Part shown: positions 1 through 7,610 of the stretch, piece after piece | Layout of the letters: each line of letters opens with the position of its first letter | How positions within the stretch are numbered: position 1 is the first letter of the stretch | Assembly: GCA_017508825.1 (NCBI GenBank) | Contig: JAFWRC010000299.1 | Span: 1 to 34,931 of the forward strand | Direction of reading: 5' to 3' | Length of the DNA stretch: 34,931 bases | Source of the DNA: Lachnospiraceae bacterium | GTDB taxonomy: Bacteria > Bacillota > Clostridia > Lachnospirales > Lachnospiraceae | Notes under the pieces: model-generated | What the model was told of the DNA's origin: nothing | The model's database searches: none | Seen by the model: the letters and a program-made list of their open reading frames with translations, nothing else | Program-made: the position numbers and the translations under genes

Positions 1-87
1 CTTTCCACGGAGATGAAGCTGCAGAAAAAAGAGGCCGCAGACCTGCTGCAGGTAATGCTGCTTTCGATCAAGGTCCCTGTAGAATAA
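1..87 (+). CDS. C-terminal end of a probable MoxR-type AAA+ ATPase (partial)
   Basis: An open frame enters from the left edge and stops with TAA at 85-87, giving 28 residues ending in ...SIKVPVE. The fragment is too short to carry any ATPase motif. The identification rests mainly on context: the next two genes encode a DUF58 protein and a transglutaminase-like protein, and this pair is very commonly preceded by a MoxR ATPase in Firmicutes. The helical tail ending in a V-P-V-type motif fits that family but does not prove it. Only 6 bases separate it from the next gene, so the three are probably one operon. Confidence 0.55.
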   Translation, partial: LSTEMKLQKKEAADLLQVMLLSIKVPVE

Positions 88-93
88 GGCGCG

Positions 94-1266
94 GTGGCTC
101 GTATGAACAAACGGCTCATCGCCTACATTCTCATATTGCTTCTGGCACTGGTCGGGATCTCCTTTTTCGGCGGCCCGGTAACTTATCTGTTCCTGTGGCT
201 GGCTTTATTACTGCCGGTCTTTTCCTTTCTTTATATTGGCTACGTGATCCTGTTCCTGAAGATCTACCAGCGGACCGACGGCCGCAATATGGTCAGCGGC
301 ACGCCGAGTGATTTTTATATCACGCTTCAGAATGAGGGTCCGTTTTCCTTTTCCGCCCTGCGCATAAAGTACTACTCCTCTTTTTCCACGATCATGGATC
401 TGGAAGAGGATGTGATCTATGAGATGCCGCCCAAGGCTTCCGTGAAAAGAAACACGCTGCTTCTGTGCCGCTACCGCGGAGAATATGAAGTGGGTATCAA
501 AAAGATCACCGTCTGGGACTTTCTCGGCATTTTCTCTTTTACTTATAATATTAAGGAGCCTTTGAGCGTGATCGTGGCCCCGGCTCTGGTACACCTTCCG
601 GAGCTGGACAGTATGGATCCCTTTTCGGATGCCGACCACGACTGCTTTGTCAACCGCACCGAACCGGATATCACCGTACGGGAATATCTCGCCGGGGATG
701 AATTGCGCTTTATCCACTGGAAATCCAGCGCCGTGATGCAGAAACTGATGATCCGCGAACGCATCGGCGAAGAAAAAAGCGGGATCGGCATTTTTATGGA
801 CAGCAGACGATACGGCAAACGCAAAGAGGACTTTCTGGCGATCGAAAACAAGATCATCGAGACCGTCCTTGCTCTGTCGGAATATTATATCCGCAACCAC
901 ATCCCGGTAGATGTGTCCTTTCAGAAAGTGCATACCTGTATGCAGACCATACGGGACGAGCGCGGCTTCGAAGCTCTTTATGACGAGATGTTCCGTTATA
1001 TCTTCCGTGATGATCACAGTCTGCTGCAGATGCTGGCGGAGCTCAGCGACCGGAATGCTTTTGACTACAAGCTGCTGGTCTTTGTCGTGCACCAGTGGGG
1101 CGCAGAGGAAGTTTCATGGGTGGAGCAGGTCAACACCTCCCATGTTCCCGTGATCGTTTACATGATCGCTCCGGAAACGGAAGCCGAAGAAAAATCCCGG
1201 GACGGGTCCCGTGAATTCTCGCTCCACCACATCGGGACCGAAGCATCCCTGCAGGAGGTGCTGTGA
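94..1266 (+). CDS. DUF58 domain-containing membrane-associated protein
   Basis: A protein of about 390 residues. Two hydrophobic N-terminal segments (about residues 8-25 and 28-56) should anchor it, followed by a beta-rich region and then the DUF58 signature near residues 191-222, with R-E-Y-x-x-G-D, an I-H-W-K motif and an R-x-R-I-G-E-E stretch. DUF58 proteins have a VWA-like fold and occur with MoxR ATPases and transglutaminase-like proteins; the molecular role is not settled, and envelope or stress functions have been proposed. The start is either GTG at 94 (AAGG four bases upstream) or ATG at 103 (GGTGG five bases upstream). The stop overlaps the start of the next gene, implying coupled translation. 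Confidence 0.9.
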   Translation: MARMNKRLIAYILILLLALVGISFFGGPVTYLFLWLALLLPVFSFLYIGYVILFLKIYQRTDGRNMVSGTPSDFYITLQNEGPFSFSALRIKYYSSFSTIMDLEEDVIYEMPPKASVKRNTLLLCRYRGEYEVGIKKITVWDFLGIFSFTYNIKEPLSVIVAPALVHLPELDSMDPFSDADHDCFVNRTEPDITVREYLAGDELRFIHWKSSAVMQKLMIRERIGEEKSGIGIFMDSRRYGKRKEDFLAIENKIIETVLALSEYYIRNHIPVDVSFQKVHTCMQTIRDERGFEALYDEMFRYIFRDDHSLLQMLAELSDRNAFDYKLLVFVVHQWGAEEVSWVEQVNTSHVPVIVYMIAPETEAEEKSRDGSREFSLHHIGTEASLQEVL

Positions 1267-3476
1267 TGATCGCATTTGTGTACGATATCCTCTTCCTGCT
1301 GCCGTTTGCCGTCCCCCTGTCCCTGTTCCTGAAGCCCTATTTCTGGCCGGAATACGGATCTCTTAAGGTGATCCTGATCAGCATTGCCTGCTGCGTCATC
1401 ATTCTCCTGCTCCGTCACCTGAAAACCCAGGGGCGGATCTGGCTGATGGGAACGCTCGCCGCAGTCGGTCTGTCGGTCCTGCTGCTGCAGCCGGCTACCG
1501 AGCGTCCGGATTTTCTGCTGGAACAGCTGCCGGTCCTGCATCTGTTTCTTTTGGCGCTGTTATCGTTCCTGCTGCATCTGCTGCAGGAGCTCTGCCGCCC
1601 GATACGTTTACTGGTCGCCTTCGGCAGCTGCATCGCCCTGGCCGTAAGCCTGTTTGTCGGCTATTCGGTGGAGAAGGCTGCTGTTGCGCTGATCCTGCTC
1701 TACCTGATCGTGACGCTTGCGAACGAGAGCCAGCGCCGTTCCGTCAAGGAGGGAGATACCGATCCGAAGAAGCATCTGGTATTTATCTCACCGTTTTTCC
1801 TGCTGCTGTTTACCTGCGTCTTTCTCTTAAAGACACCGGACACGCCTTATGACTGGGGATTTGTCACATCGATCGCCGGGAGGATCGAAGACAGCATCCA
1901 TATCCTGGAGGAAAGTATTTTTTCACAGGGCGGCTGGGACTCCGCATCGCCGCGCATCGGTTTTTCCGATCGCGGGGAATTCGCCGACAGCCTGACCCGA
2001 TCCGATTATACTGCCCTGACCGTCGATCTAAAGACCGGAACCGACCCGTATCTGTATCTGAGCGGCAAACGCTTTGATACCTTTAACGGACAGAGCTGGG
2101 AAAAAAAGGATCAGAGCACAACGGATCTGCAGGGTTTCGATACCCTGGAGACCATGAGCGCTGTACTCGACTATGAAAACATCATGTTTCCCGAAGATCT
2201 GATGCAGCGTGCCTCCGTGAATATCTCCTACGAAGGCCTGCGCAGCGCCTGTCTCTTTACACTGCCCAAAACGGCGCCCGCAACGGGGGTAAAGGGTATG
2301 GAACCGAAACAGAACGGCGGTGATCTGGAAGCCCCGGGCAGAAAAAAAGCGAAGCAGACATATGATCTCATCTATTACCGGCTGAACCGGGATAATGATG
2401 TGTTCCTGGATCTGCTGAATACACCGCATACCGTGACGGAACAGAGTTGGAATGCTGCGCGCAGACAATGCAGCCTTGCGGATATGCCCTCTTATACCTA
2501 CGAAGAATATCTGGCCTATCATCAATCCGTATACGACCGCTATCTGTCGGAGGTCACACTTTCCCCCGAACTGCAGGCATATATGGATACGGTAATGGAC
2601 GGCGCCGCTACGGATTACGAAAAACTGCTGCGGATCGAAGCGGCACTGCGGGTCTACCGGTATACCGACCAGCCCGGTTCCTTGCCGGATACGGTCCGGG
2701 ATGCTTCCGGTTTTCTGGATTACTTTATGCTGGAAAAGCAGGAAGGATACTGCAGTTATTATGCCACCGCATTCGTGCTTCTCGCGCGCTCCTATGGGAT
2801 CCCTGCCCGTTATGTACAGGGCTTCCGTGCGCCGGTTGCCAATGCCTCCCACGGAAAAGCGTCTGTGCTTTCTTCTTTCGCGCACGCCTGGCCGGAAGCC
2901 TATCTGGAAGGGATCGGCTGGATCGGTTTTGAACCCACAGCCGGGATGCGTCGCGGCGCCCGCTGGATCACGACAGAAGAACGGCAGGCGGCCGCTGCGG
3001 AACGCGGAAATGCCGTCAGCGGTAATCACGCCGGCATGCCTTCCAATCTGTCCGTTTCCGGAAACGATATTGCATTCGGCGAAGACGAAGAGGGCTCCGG
3101 CTTTGTTCTGCACTGGTATCACATTGTACTGCCGCTGGGCGCCGGCCTGCTGCTGGCTGCGCTCCTGTTTGGGCTGGACCGGCTGGCTGGCCGGATCCGC
3201 TACCGCAAGATGAACGCCCGTGAAAAAGCCCTGTGGCTCTGCCGCAGAAATCTGGAACTGCTGAAGCATATGAAAATGTCCCGCCGGGAAAACGAGACCA
3301 TTGAAGAATTTTCCGAAAGAGCCGGAGAATGTTTTGAGCCGGATGCTCTGGCTTTCTGCGATATCTATGAAAAGCTGCTGTACGGCAGCCCGGAACCGGC
3401 AGAAGACGTACTGGATACATTGCTTGAAAACCAGATGCTGCTGCGCAAACTCAGATGGCACAGAAAGAAAAAATAA
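1266..3476 (+). CDS. Membrane-anchored transglutaminase-like protein (TgpA/YebA type)
   Basis: A protein of about 736 residues. The N-terminal ~190 residues are hydrophobic with several likely membrane spans. An extracytoplasmic part follows with a transglutaminase-like core: Cys496 in G-Y-C-S-Y-Y-A, His540 in F-A-H-A-W-P-E and Glu556 in G-F-E-P-T. Glu in place of Asp at the last position is common in Firmicutes relatives. One more span lies near residues 620-642, then a cytoplasmic tail resembling DUF4129. The family may act as a cell-envelope cysteine protease or cross-linker; the substrate is unknown. ATG at 1266 is preferred over GTG at 1263 because AGGAGG (1253-1258) then lies 7 bases upstream and the start overlaps the upstream stop as TGATG. 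Confidence 0.9.
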   Translation: MIAFVYDILFLLPFAVPLSLFLKPYFWPEYGSLKVILISIACCVIILLLRHLKTQGRIWLMGTLAAVGLSVLLLQPATERPDFLLEQLPVLHLFLLALLSFLLHLLQELCRPIRLLVAFGSCIALAVSLFVGYSVEKAAVALILLYLIVTLANESQRRSVKEGDTDPKKHLVFISPFFLLLFTCVFLLKTPDTPYDWGFVTSIAGRIEDSIHILEESIFSQGGWDSASPRIGFSDRGEFADSLTRSDYTALTVDLKTGTDPYLYLSGKRFDTFNGQSWEKKDQSTTDLQGFDTLETMSAVLDYENIMFPEDLMQRASVNISYEGLRSACLFTLPKTAPATGVKGMEPKQNGGDLEAPGRKKAKQTYDLIYYRLNRDNDVFLDLLNTPHTVTEQSWNAARRQCSLADMPSYTYEEYLAYHQSVYDRYLSEVTLSPELQAYMDTVMDGAATDYEKLLRIEAALRVYRYTDQPGSLPDTVRDASGFLDYFMLEKQEGYCSYYATAFVLLARSYGIPARYVQGFRAPVANASHGKASVLSSFAHAWPEAYLEGIGWIGFEPTAGMRRGARWITTEERQAAAAERGNAVSGNHAGMPSNLSVSGNDIAFGEDEEGSGFVLHWYHIVLPLGAGLLLAALLFGLDRLAGRIRYRKMNAREKALWLCRRNLELLKHMKMSRRENETIEEFSERAGECFEPDALAFCDIYEKLLYGSPEPAEDVLDTLLENQMLLRKLRWHRKKK

Positions 3477-3481
3477 AGCAA

Positions 3482-3519
3482 AAAAGATCCGGCCTTTTAT
3501 CACGTCGGCCGGATCTTTT
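3482..3519. terminator. Two-way rho-independent terminator
   Basis: A perfect 13-bp stem (AAAAGATCCGGCC, 12-base loop, GGCCGGATCTTTT) lies between the convergent transglutaminase and ZnuA-like genes. A-rich and T-rich flanks let it work in both directions. Confidence 0.9.
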
Positions 3520-3532
3520 ATATTACAGGGAT

Positions 3533-4543
3533 TTACTGTAGCGCCTGCTTCAGTACTTCCAGGTTGTCACGCATCACGGACAGATACGAGATGCCGTCCT
3601 TTGCTGCTGTGGATGAAACGGACTGCAGGGAGTTTAAGGTCAGGATCTGCTGGTCTTTTGTTTCGGTTGCATTTTTGACCGTATCTGCCAGCTTGCCGTC
3701 GGAACCTTCAATGATCAGCAGATTTTTAAGACCAAGCTCATCGGTCTTGCCCGCCAGGAACATTACCGTTTCAAAGCTGGCTTCCGTCTCGGAAGAGCAT
3801 CCTACAAATGCCGCATAGTAGTCCAGATCGTAATCCTCGATCATATAACGGAACGGGAAGCGGTCCGCAAACAGCAGAGTCTTGTTGGATGCTGCATCCA
3901 CAACGCCCTGATATTCGGCATCCAGAGCGGAAAGTTCTGCTTTATATGCATCCGCATTTGCGTGATATGCATCTGCATTCGCCGGGTCCGCCAGCGCAAG
4001 CCCGTCTGCGATCGTACCGCAGAGCGCCTGTGCATTCTTCAGGGACAGCCAGACATGCTCGTCATACTCCGGCCCTTCCTCTTCCTCACCTTCTTCCTCC
4101 TCTTCTTCCTCGGCTTCCATACCTTCAATGATCTCCTCTTCCTTTACGGTATCCCCGAGCGCCTCCATCAGGTCGATCACCACCATATCCGTATTCTGTA
4201 CCTCTGCCAGCGTATCCTTTACCCAGTTGTCCGATTCGCCGCCGACATAGACAAACACATCGCAGTCCGAGATCGTTACGATATCCTGCGCAGACGGCTG
4301 ATAGCTGTGCAGATCCACGCCGTTATCCAGAAGCATCTTTACATCCGCATTTGCCGCCTGATCCCCGAGAACATTCATAACCCAGTCATATTCCGGATAG
4401 ATCGTGGTCACGATCTGCAGCCGGTCCTGTGCCGTCTCTGTATTCTGTTCCGCCCCTGCCGCTGCTGCCGTATCCGCCCCGCAGCCGTACAGGGTAGCCG
4501 TAAGCGCTGTCATTGCCGTAAAGATTCCCAACTGTTTTTTCAT
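3533..4543 (-). CDS. Metal ABC transporter substrate-binding lipoprotein, ZnuA/MntA-like (acidic-loop variant)
   Basis: A 336-residue lipoprotein. The signal peptide ends in a T-L-Y-G-C lipobox (Cys21). It matches the cluster A-I metal-binding family: His79 in D-L-H-S-Y-Q-P-S, His163 in D-E-H-V-W-L-S, and Asp227 in F-A-D-R-F-P-F where classical ZnuA has the third His. Just before His163, residues about 143-162 are almost all Glu, where zinc-type proteins carry a His-rich loop. The likely role is capturing Zn or another divalent metal for the ZnuB/ZnuC pair encoded 3 kb away on the same strand. ATG at 4543 has AGGAG upstream. The promoter carries Fur-family boxes. Metal specificity cannot be read from the sequence. 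Confidence 0.88.
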   Translation of the reverse strand: MKKQLGIFTAMTALTATLYGCGADTAAAAGAEQNTETAQDRLQIVTTIYPEYDWVMNVLGDQAANADVKMLLDNGVDLHSYQPSAQDIVTISDCDVFVYVGGESDNWVKDTLAEVQNTDMVVIDLMEALGDTVKEEEIIEGMEAEEEEEEEGEEEEGPEYDEHVWLSLKNAQALCGTIADGLALADPANADAYHANADAYKAELSALDAEYQGVVDAASNKTLLFADRFPFRYMIEDYDLDYYAAFVGCSSETEASFETVMFLAGKTDELGLKNLLIIEGSDGKLADTVKNATETKDQQILTLNSLQSVSSTAAKDGISYLSVMRDNLEVLKQALQ

Positions 4544-4570
4544 GATCCGTCTCCTCTTTAAACAAGAAAT

Positions 4571-4614
4571 TGAAATTCATTTTCATTTCTAACATTTTTT
4601 GTTTCTTCTGTCAA
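4571..4614 (-). promoter_or_regulatory. znuA promoter with Fur-family operator
   Basis: On the minus strand, TTGACA (4609-4614), a 17-base spacer and TAGAAA (4586-4591) form a promoter for the ZnuA-like gene. Directly downstream, 4571-4585 is a 7-1-7 inverted repeat, TGAAATTCATTTTCA, with one half-site mismatch. This resembles the Fur-family consensus TGATAATNATTATCA. An operator covering the transcription start would repress when metal is bound. The same arrangement recurs upstream of the ZnuC gene. Confidence 0.75.
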
Positions 4615-4622
4615 GGAAAATC

Positions 4623-4637
4623 TGAAAATGATTTTCA
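4623..4637. promoter_or_regulatory. Second Fur-family box between znuA and the TrpB-like gene
   Basis: TGAAAATGATTTTCA is a perfect 7-1-7 palindrome. It begins 52 bases from the first box, about five helical turns away. It sits 8 bases upstream of the znuA -35 and 23 bases upstream of the -35 of the divergent TrpB-like gene, so it could strengthen repression of znuA, affect the other gene, or both. Confidence 0.7.
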
Positions 4638-4660
4638 TTTTTAAGATAAGTGCTTCTTTA

Positions 4661-4689
4661 TTGCGCTTATCCGTCATTTATACTATAAT
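4661..4689 (+). promoter_or_regulatory. Promoter of the TrpB-like gene
   Basis: TTGCGC (4661-4666), a 17-base spacer and a perfect TATAAT (4684-4689) precede the gene by about 45 bases. GGAGG at 4724-4728 is the ribosome site. Confidence 0.75.
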
Positions 4690-4733
4690 GTATGCGTTGT
4701 GTTTTTTATTTTTGTTATTATTTGGAGGTAATT

Positions 4734-6098
4734 ATGAGCGACATCCCTTACAAGATCTATCTGGAAGAATCGGAAATGCCGCAGCAGTGGTACAACGTGC
4801 GTGCGGATATGAAGAAGAAACCCGCGCCGATCTTAAATCCGGGCACCTTACAGCCGGTCACCCTGCAGGAACTGTCCGGTATCTTCTGTGAAGAACTGGC
4901 TAAGCAGGAGCTGGACGACACCACAGCTTATTTTGACATCCCGGCAGAGATCCGCGATTTCTACAAGATGTATCGTCCGTCACCGCTGGTACGTGCATAC
5001 TGTCTGGAGAAGAAGCTGGATACCCCGGCGCACATCTATTACAAATTCGAAGGTAACAACACCTCCGGCAGTCATAAGCTGAACTCAGCGATCGCACAGG
5101 CGTACTACGCTAAGAAGCAGGGGCTGAAGGGCGTTACCACCGAGACCGGCGCCGGTCAGTGGGGTACCGCTCTTTCCATGGCATGCTCCTATTTTGATCT
5201 GGACTGCCAGGTATATATGGTAAAGGTTTCCTATGAGCAGAAGCCGTTCCGCCGCGAAGTAATGCGTACTTACGGCGCTACCGTTACCCCGTCTCCTTCC
5301 ATGAATACGGAAGTAGGCCGCAAGATCAACGCGGAGTTCCCGGGCACCACAGGAAGCCTCGGCTGCGCGATCTCCGAAGCGGTAGAAGCTGCGGTTTCCC
5401 AGGAAGGCTATCGTTATGTACTGGGTTCCGTTCTTGCCCAGGTACTGCTGCACCAGTCCGTGATCGGTCTGGAGACCAAAGCAGCACTTGATAAATACGG
5501 CATCAAAGCGGATATGATCATTGGCTGCGCCGGTGGCGGTTCCAACCTGGGTGGTCTGATCTCCCCGTTTGCAGGCGAGATCCTGCGTGGCGAAAATCAG
5601 TACGAGATCATCGCCGTAGAACCGGCTTCCTGCCCGAGCTTAACCCGCGGTGTTTACGCATATGACTTCTGCGATACCGGTAAGGTTTGCCCGCTGGCAA
5701 AGATGTACACCTTAGGCAGTGGCTTCATTCCTTCCGCAAACCACGCAGGCGGCCTGCGTTATCACGGCATGAGCAGCATCGTATCCGAGCTGTATGATCA
5801 GAAACTGATCACCGCAAGAAGCGTAGAGCAGACCAGCGTCTTTGAAGCAGCGCGTACCTTTGCCCGTGTGGAAGGCATCCTGCCGGCACCGGAATCCAGC
5901 CACGCGATCCGCGTAGCGATCGACGAAGCTCTGAAGTGCAAAGAGACCGGCGAAGCAAAGAACATCGTCTTCGGTCTGACCGGTACCGGTTACTTTGATA
6001 TGGTAGCTTATCAGAAATTCAACGATGGCGAGATGAGCGATTACATCCCGACGGATGAAGACCTGAAAAAGTCCATCGATATGCTGCCGAAGGTATAA
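4734..6098 (+). CDS. TrpB2-type tryptophan synthase beta-like PLP enzyme
   Basis: A 454-residue fold-type II PLP enzyme. The PLP lysine is Lys115 in T-S-G-S-H-K-L-N-S-A. The indole-site motif E-T-G-A-G-Q-W-G starts at Glu137, and the phosphate-binding loop G-C-A-G-G-G-S-N lies at 264-271. Length and the N-terminal extension fit the TrpB2 branch, which often occurs without TrpA and can make tryptophan from serine and indole. No trpA or other trp gene is nearby, so here it may salvage indole or use another substrate. The start is ATG 4734 with GGAGG upstream; an earlier in-frame start at 4692 has no ribosome site. It has its own promoter and a strong terminator, and its codons look optimised for high expression. 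Confidence 0.9.
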   Translation: MSDIPYKIYLEESEMPQQWYNVRADMKKKPAPILNPGTLQPVTLQELSGIFCEELAKQELDDTTAYFDIPAEIRDFYKMYRPSPLVRAYCLEKKLDTPAHIYYKFEGNNTSGSHKLNSAIAQAYYAKKQGLKGVTTETGAGQWGTALSMACSYFDLDCQVYMVKVSYEQKPFRREVMRTYGATVTPSPSMNTEVGRKINAEFPGTTGSLGCAISEAVEAAVSQEGYRYVLGSVLAQVLLHQSVIGLETKAALDKYGIKADMIIGCAGGGSNLGGLISPFAGEILRGENQYEIIAVEPASCPSLTRGVYAYDFCDTGKVCPLAKMYTLGSGFIPSANHAGGLRYHGMSSIVSELYDQKLITARSVEQTSVFEAARTFARVEGILPAPESSHAIRVAIDEALKCKETGEAKNIVFGLTGTGYFDMVAYQKFNDGEMSDYIPTDEDLKKSIDMLPKV

Positions 6099-6120
6099 AT
6101 ACAATACTCCGGACATACAA

Positions 6121-6157
6121 AATCACCCTCCCCTTACGGGGAGGGTGATTTTTTTTT
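6121..6157. terminator. Strong terminator after the TrpB-like gene
   Basis: A perfect 13-bp stem (6121-6133 with 6138-6150, 4-base loop) is followed by a long T-run. It ends the plus-strand TrpB-like transcript. It may also stop the minus-strand larB transcript, whose T-run is shorter. Confidence 0.93.
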
Positions 6158-6194
6158 ATTCCATCATAACTATTCAGAATAGTTACATTTCTTC

Positions 6195-6953
6195 TTACTT
6201 TTCCACGTTTTTCGGATGGTTGATCATACTTGCCAGATACCCTGCTCCGAAGCCGTTATCGATATTGACGACCGAGACACCGCTGGCACATGAATTGAGC
6301 ATCGACAGCAATGCGGAAAGCCCGCCAAAGGAGGCGCCATAGCCGACACTGGTGGGGACCGCGATCACCGGGCAGTCCGCAAGACCGCCGATCACGCTGG
6401 CCAGCGCACCTTCCATCCCGGCGATGGCAATGATCACATTCGCATTCATGATATCCTCCAGATGCGCCAGGGTACGATGCAGCCCGGCAACACCGACATC
6501 ATAAAGCCGGACCACTTCATTTCCAAGAACCATTGCCGTTACGGCAGCCTCCTCTGCCACCGGTACGTCACTGGTACCTCCGGTTGCCACAACGATCTTC
6601 CCAAGACCGTCCGCTTTCGGGATCTCTCCGATCACACCACACCTTGCCTCCGCATAGTATTCCATCGGATGCTTTTCTCTCACCCTTTCGGCGCTCTCCG
6701 CAGAAAGCCTGGTGATCAGGATCGTCTTTTGGCCGTTCTTCTTCATCACATCGATGATCCCCATGATCTGCTCCGGTGTCTTTCCCGCGCCGTAGATCAC
6801 CTCTGCCACACCCTGCCGGAGCTTCCGGTGCATATCCACCTTGGCATAACCGATGTCCTCAAAGGGCTTGGTTTTCAGCTGCAAAAGTGCATCGTCTACC
6901 GAAACGGAACCCCTTTGTACCCCATCCAGTATTTTCCGAATATCTTCACTCAT
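6195..6953 (-). CDS. larB: LarB-like nickel-pincer cofactor biosynthesis protein
   Basis: A 252-residue protein of the LarB / PurE-related family. The C-terminal half shows the AIR-carboxylase-like core: A-T-G-G-T-S-D at 123-129, D-V-G-V-A-G-L-H-R at 152-160, A-G-M-E-G-A-L at 178-184, and the active-site segment with Cys222 followed by V-V-N-I-D-N-G-F-G-A-G. LarB carboxylates and hydrolyses nicotinate adenine dinucleotide at the first step of pincer-nucleotide synthesis; LarE and LarC then add sulfur and nickel. Neither LarE nor LarC is encoded in this window. It is the last gene of the znuC-znuB-lipoprotein series, 48 bases after the lipoprotein stop, with GAGGGGAT as ribosome site. Confidence 0.9.
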   Translation of the reverse strand: MSEDIRKILDGVQRGSVSVDDALLQLKTKPFEDIGYAKVDMHRKLRQGVAEVIYGAGKTPEQIMGIIDVMKKNGQKTILITRLSAESAERVREKHPMEYYAEARCGVIGEIPKADGLGKIVVATGGTSDVPVAEEAAVTAMVLGNEVVRLYDVGVAGLHRTLAHLEDIMNANVIIAIAGMEGALASVIGGLADCPVIAVPTSVGYGASFGGLSALLSMLNSCASGVSVVNIDNGFGAGYLASMINHPKNVEK

Positions 6954-7001
6954 ACTATCCCCTCACTTATACAAAAGGCGCCCATATCCAGAAAATGGAC
7001 A

Positions 7002-7610
7002 TTATTCCAGCCTGGCATCGCATAAAACCGCATATATGTAGTCGCCTTCGGGGTATATTCCGAAGGTGCCTTCCACCGTGATCTCGTCCCCGGGTTCATA
7101 GCCGGCCTCCTTAAATCCCTGCAGATCCTCCGGCACGAACTCGATCCCCTGGGAGCAGCATGCTGTTGCATCCTGAATGATGCAGGAATAATATACCTGT
7201 TTGTTTTTCTCATCTTCGAATACCGTATAAATCCCGCGCATCTTGATGGTCTTGTCAATATAGTCCCCGGGCTGTGCCATCATATTGTAGACTTCCGCAT
7301 AGACCATATTGCTGTTCATGACCGTCAGATCCACATCCACGGACGGGTCCGGGTCACCGGTCAGCTCATAAAGCACCTCTGTATCACTGCCGTTCTGCGG
7401 ATCTTCCGACGGATTTTCCACAACGATCTCCACCGTCGGTTCCGGTACGTCAGCGGACGCAGTTTCTGCCGCCATCTGCTGCTGCAATACCGCTTCCACA
7501 CTGTTTGCATTATTCCCGCCGCTCCTGCTTGCCGCTGTAGTATCACCGCCGCAGCCGCTCATTACCAACATCAGTGTCAGACCACTCAAAACCACTGCCT
7601 GCTTTTTCAT
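7002..7610 (-). CDS. Lipoprotein with OB-fold-like domain and Cys-Cys motif, in metal-uptake operon
   Basis: A 202-residue lipoprotein with an M-S-G-C lipobox (Cys20), then a low-complexity acidic/Ser linker to about residue 95. The C-terminal ~100 residues look like a small beta-rich domain (I-K-M-R-G-I-Y ... S-C-I-I-Q-D-A-T-A-C-C-S-Q-G ... V-E-G-T-F-G). The pattern recalls the OB-fold-like C-terminal domain of YcgQ/DUF1980 proteins, which also carry a CC motif; this resemblance is from memory and not tested. Cys143, Cys151 and Cys152 could bind metal. ATG 7610 overlaps the znuB stop (ATGA), with a GGGGTGG-like ribosome site, so it is tightly coupled to the transporter. Proposed role: an extracytoplasmic metal-binding accessory. 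Function unproven. Confidence 0.75.
   Translation of the reverse strand: MKKQAVVLSGLTLMLVMSGCGGDTTAASRSGGNNANSVEAVLQQQMAAETASADVPEPTVEIVVENPSEDPQNGSDTEVLYELTGDPDPSVDVDLTVMNSNMVYAEVYNMMAQPGDYIDKTIKMRGIYTVFEDEKNKQVYYSCIIQDATACCSQGIEFVPEDLQGFKEAGYEPGDEITVEGTFGIYPEGDYIYAVLCDARLE

Noticed and set aside
2028..3503. 491-residue open frame on the minus strand
   Set aside because: Lies fully opposite the transglutaminase-like gene, shows no domain, and lacks its own ribosome site; an antisense shadow.
4692..4733. Upstream start for the TrpB-like gene
   Set aside because: No ribosome site, would add a hydrophobic stretch unlike the family, and lies almost on the transcription start; ATG 4734 with GGAGG is better.
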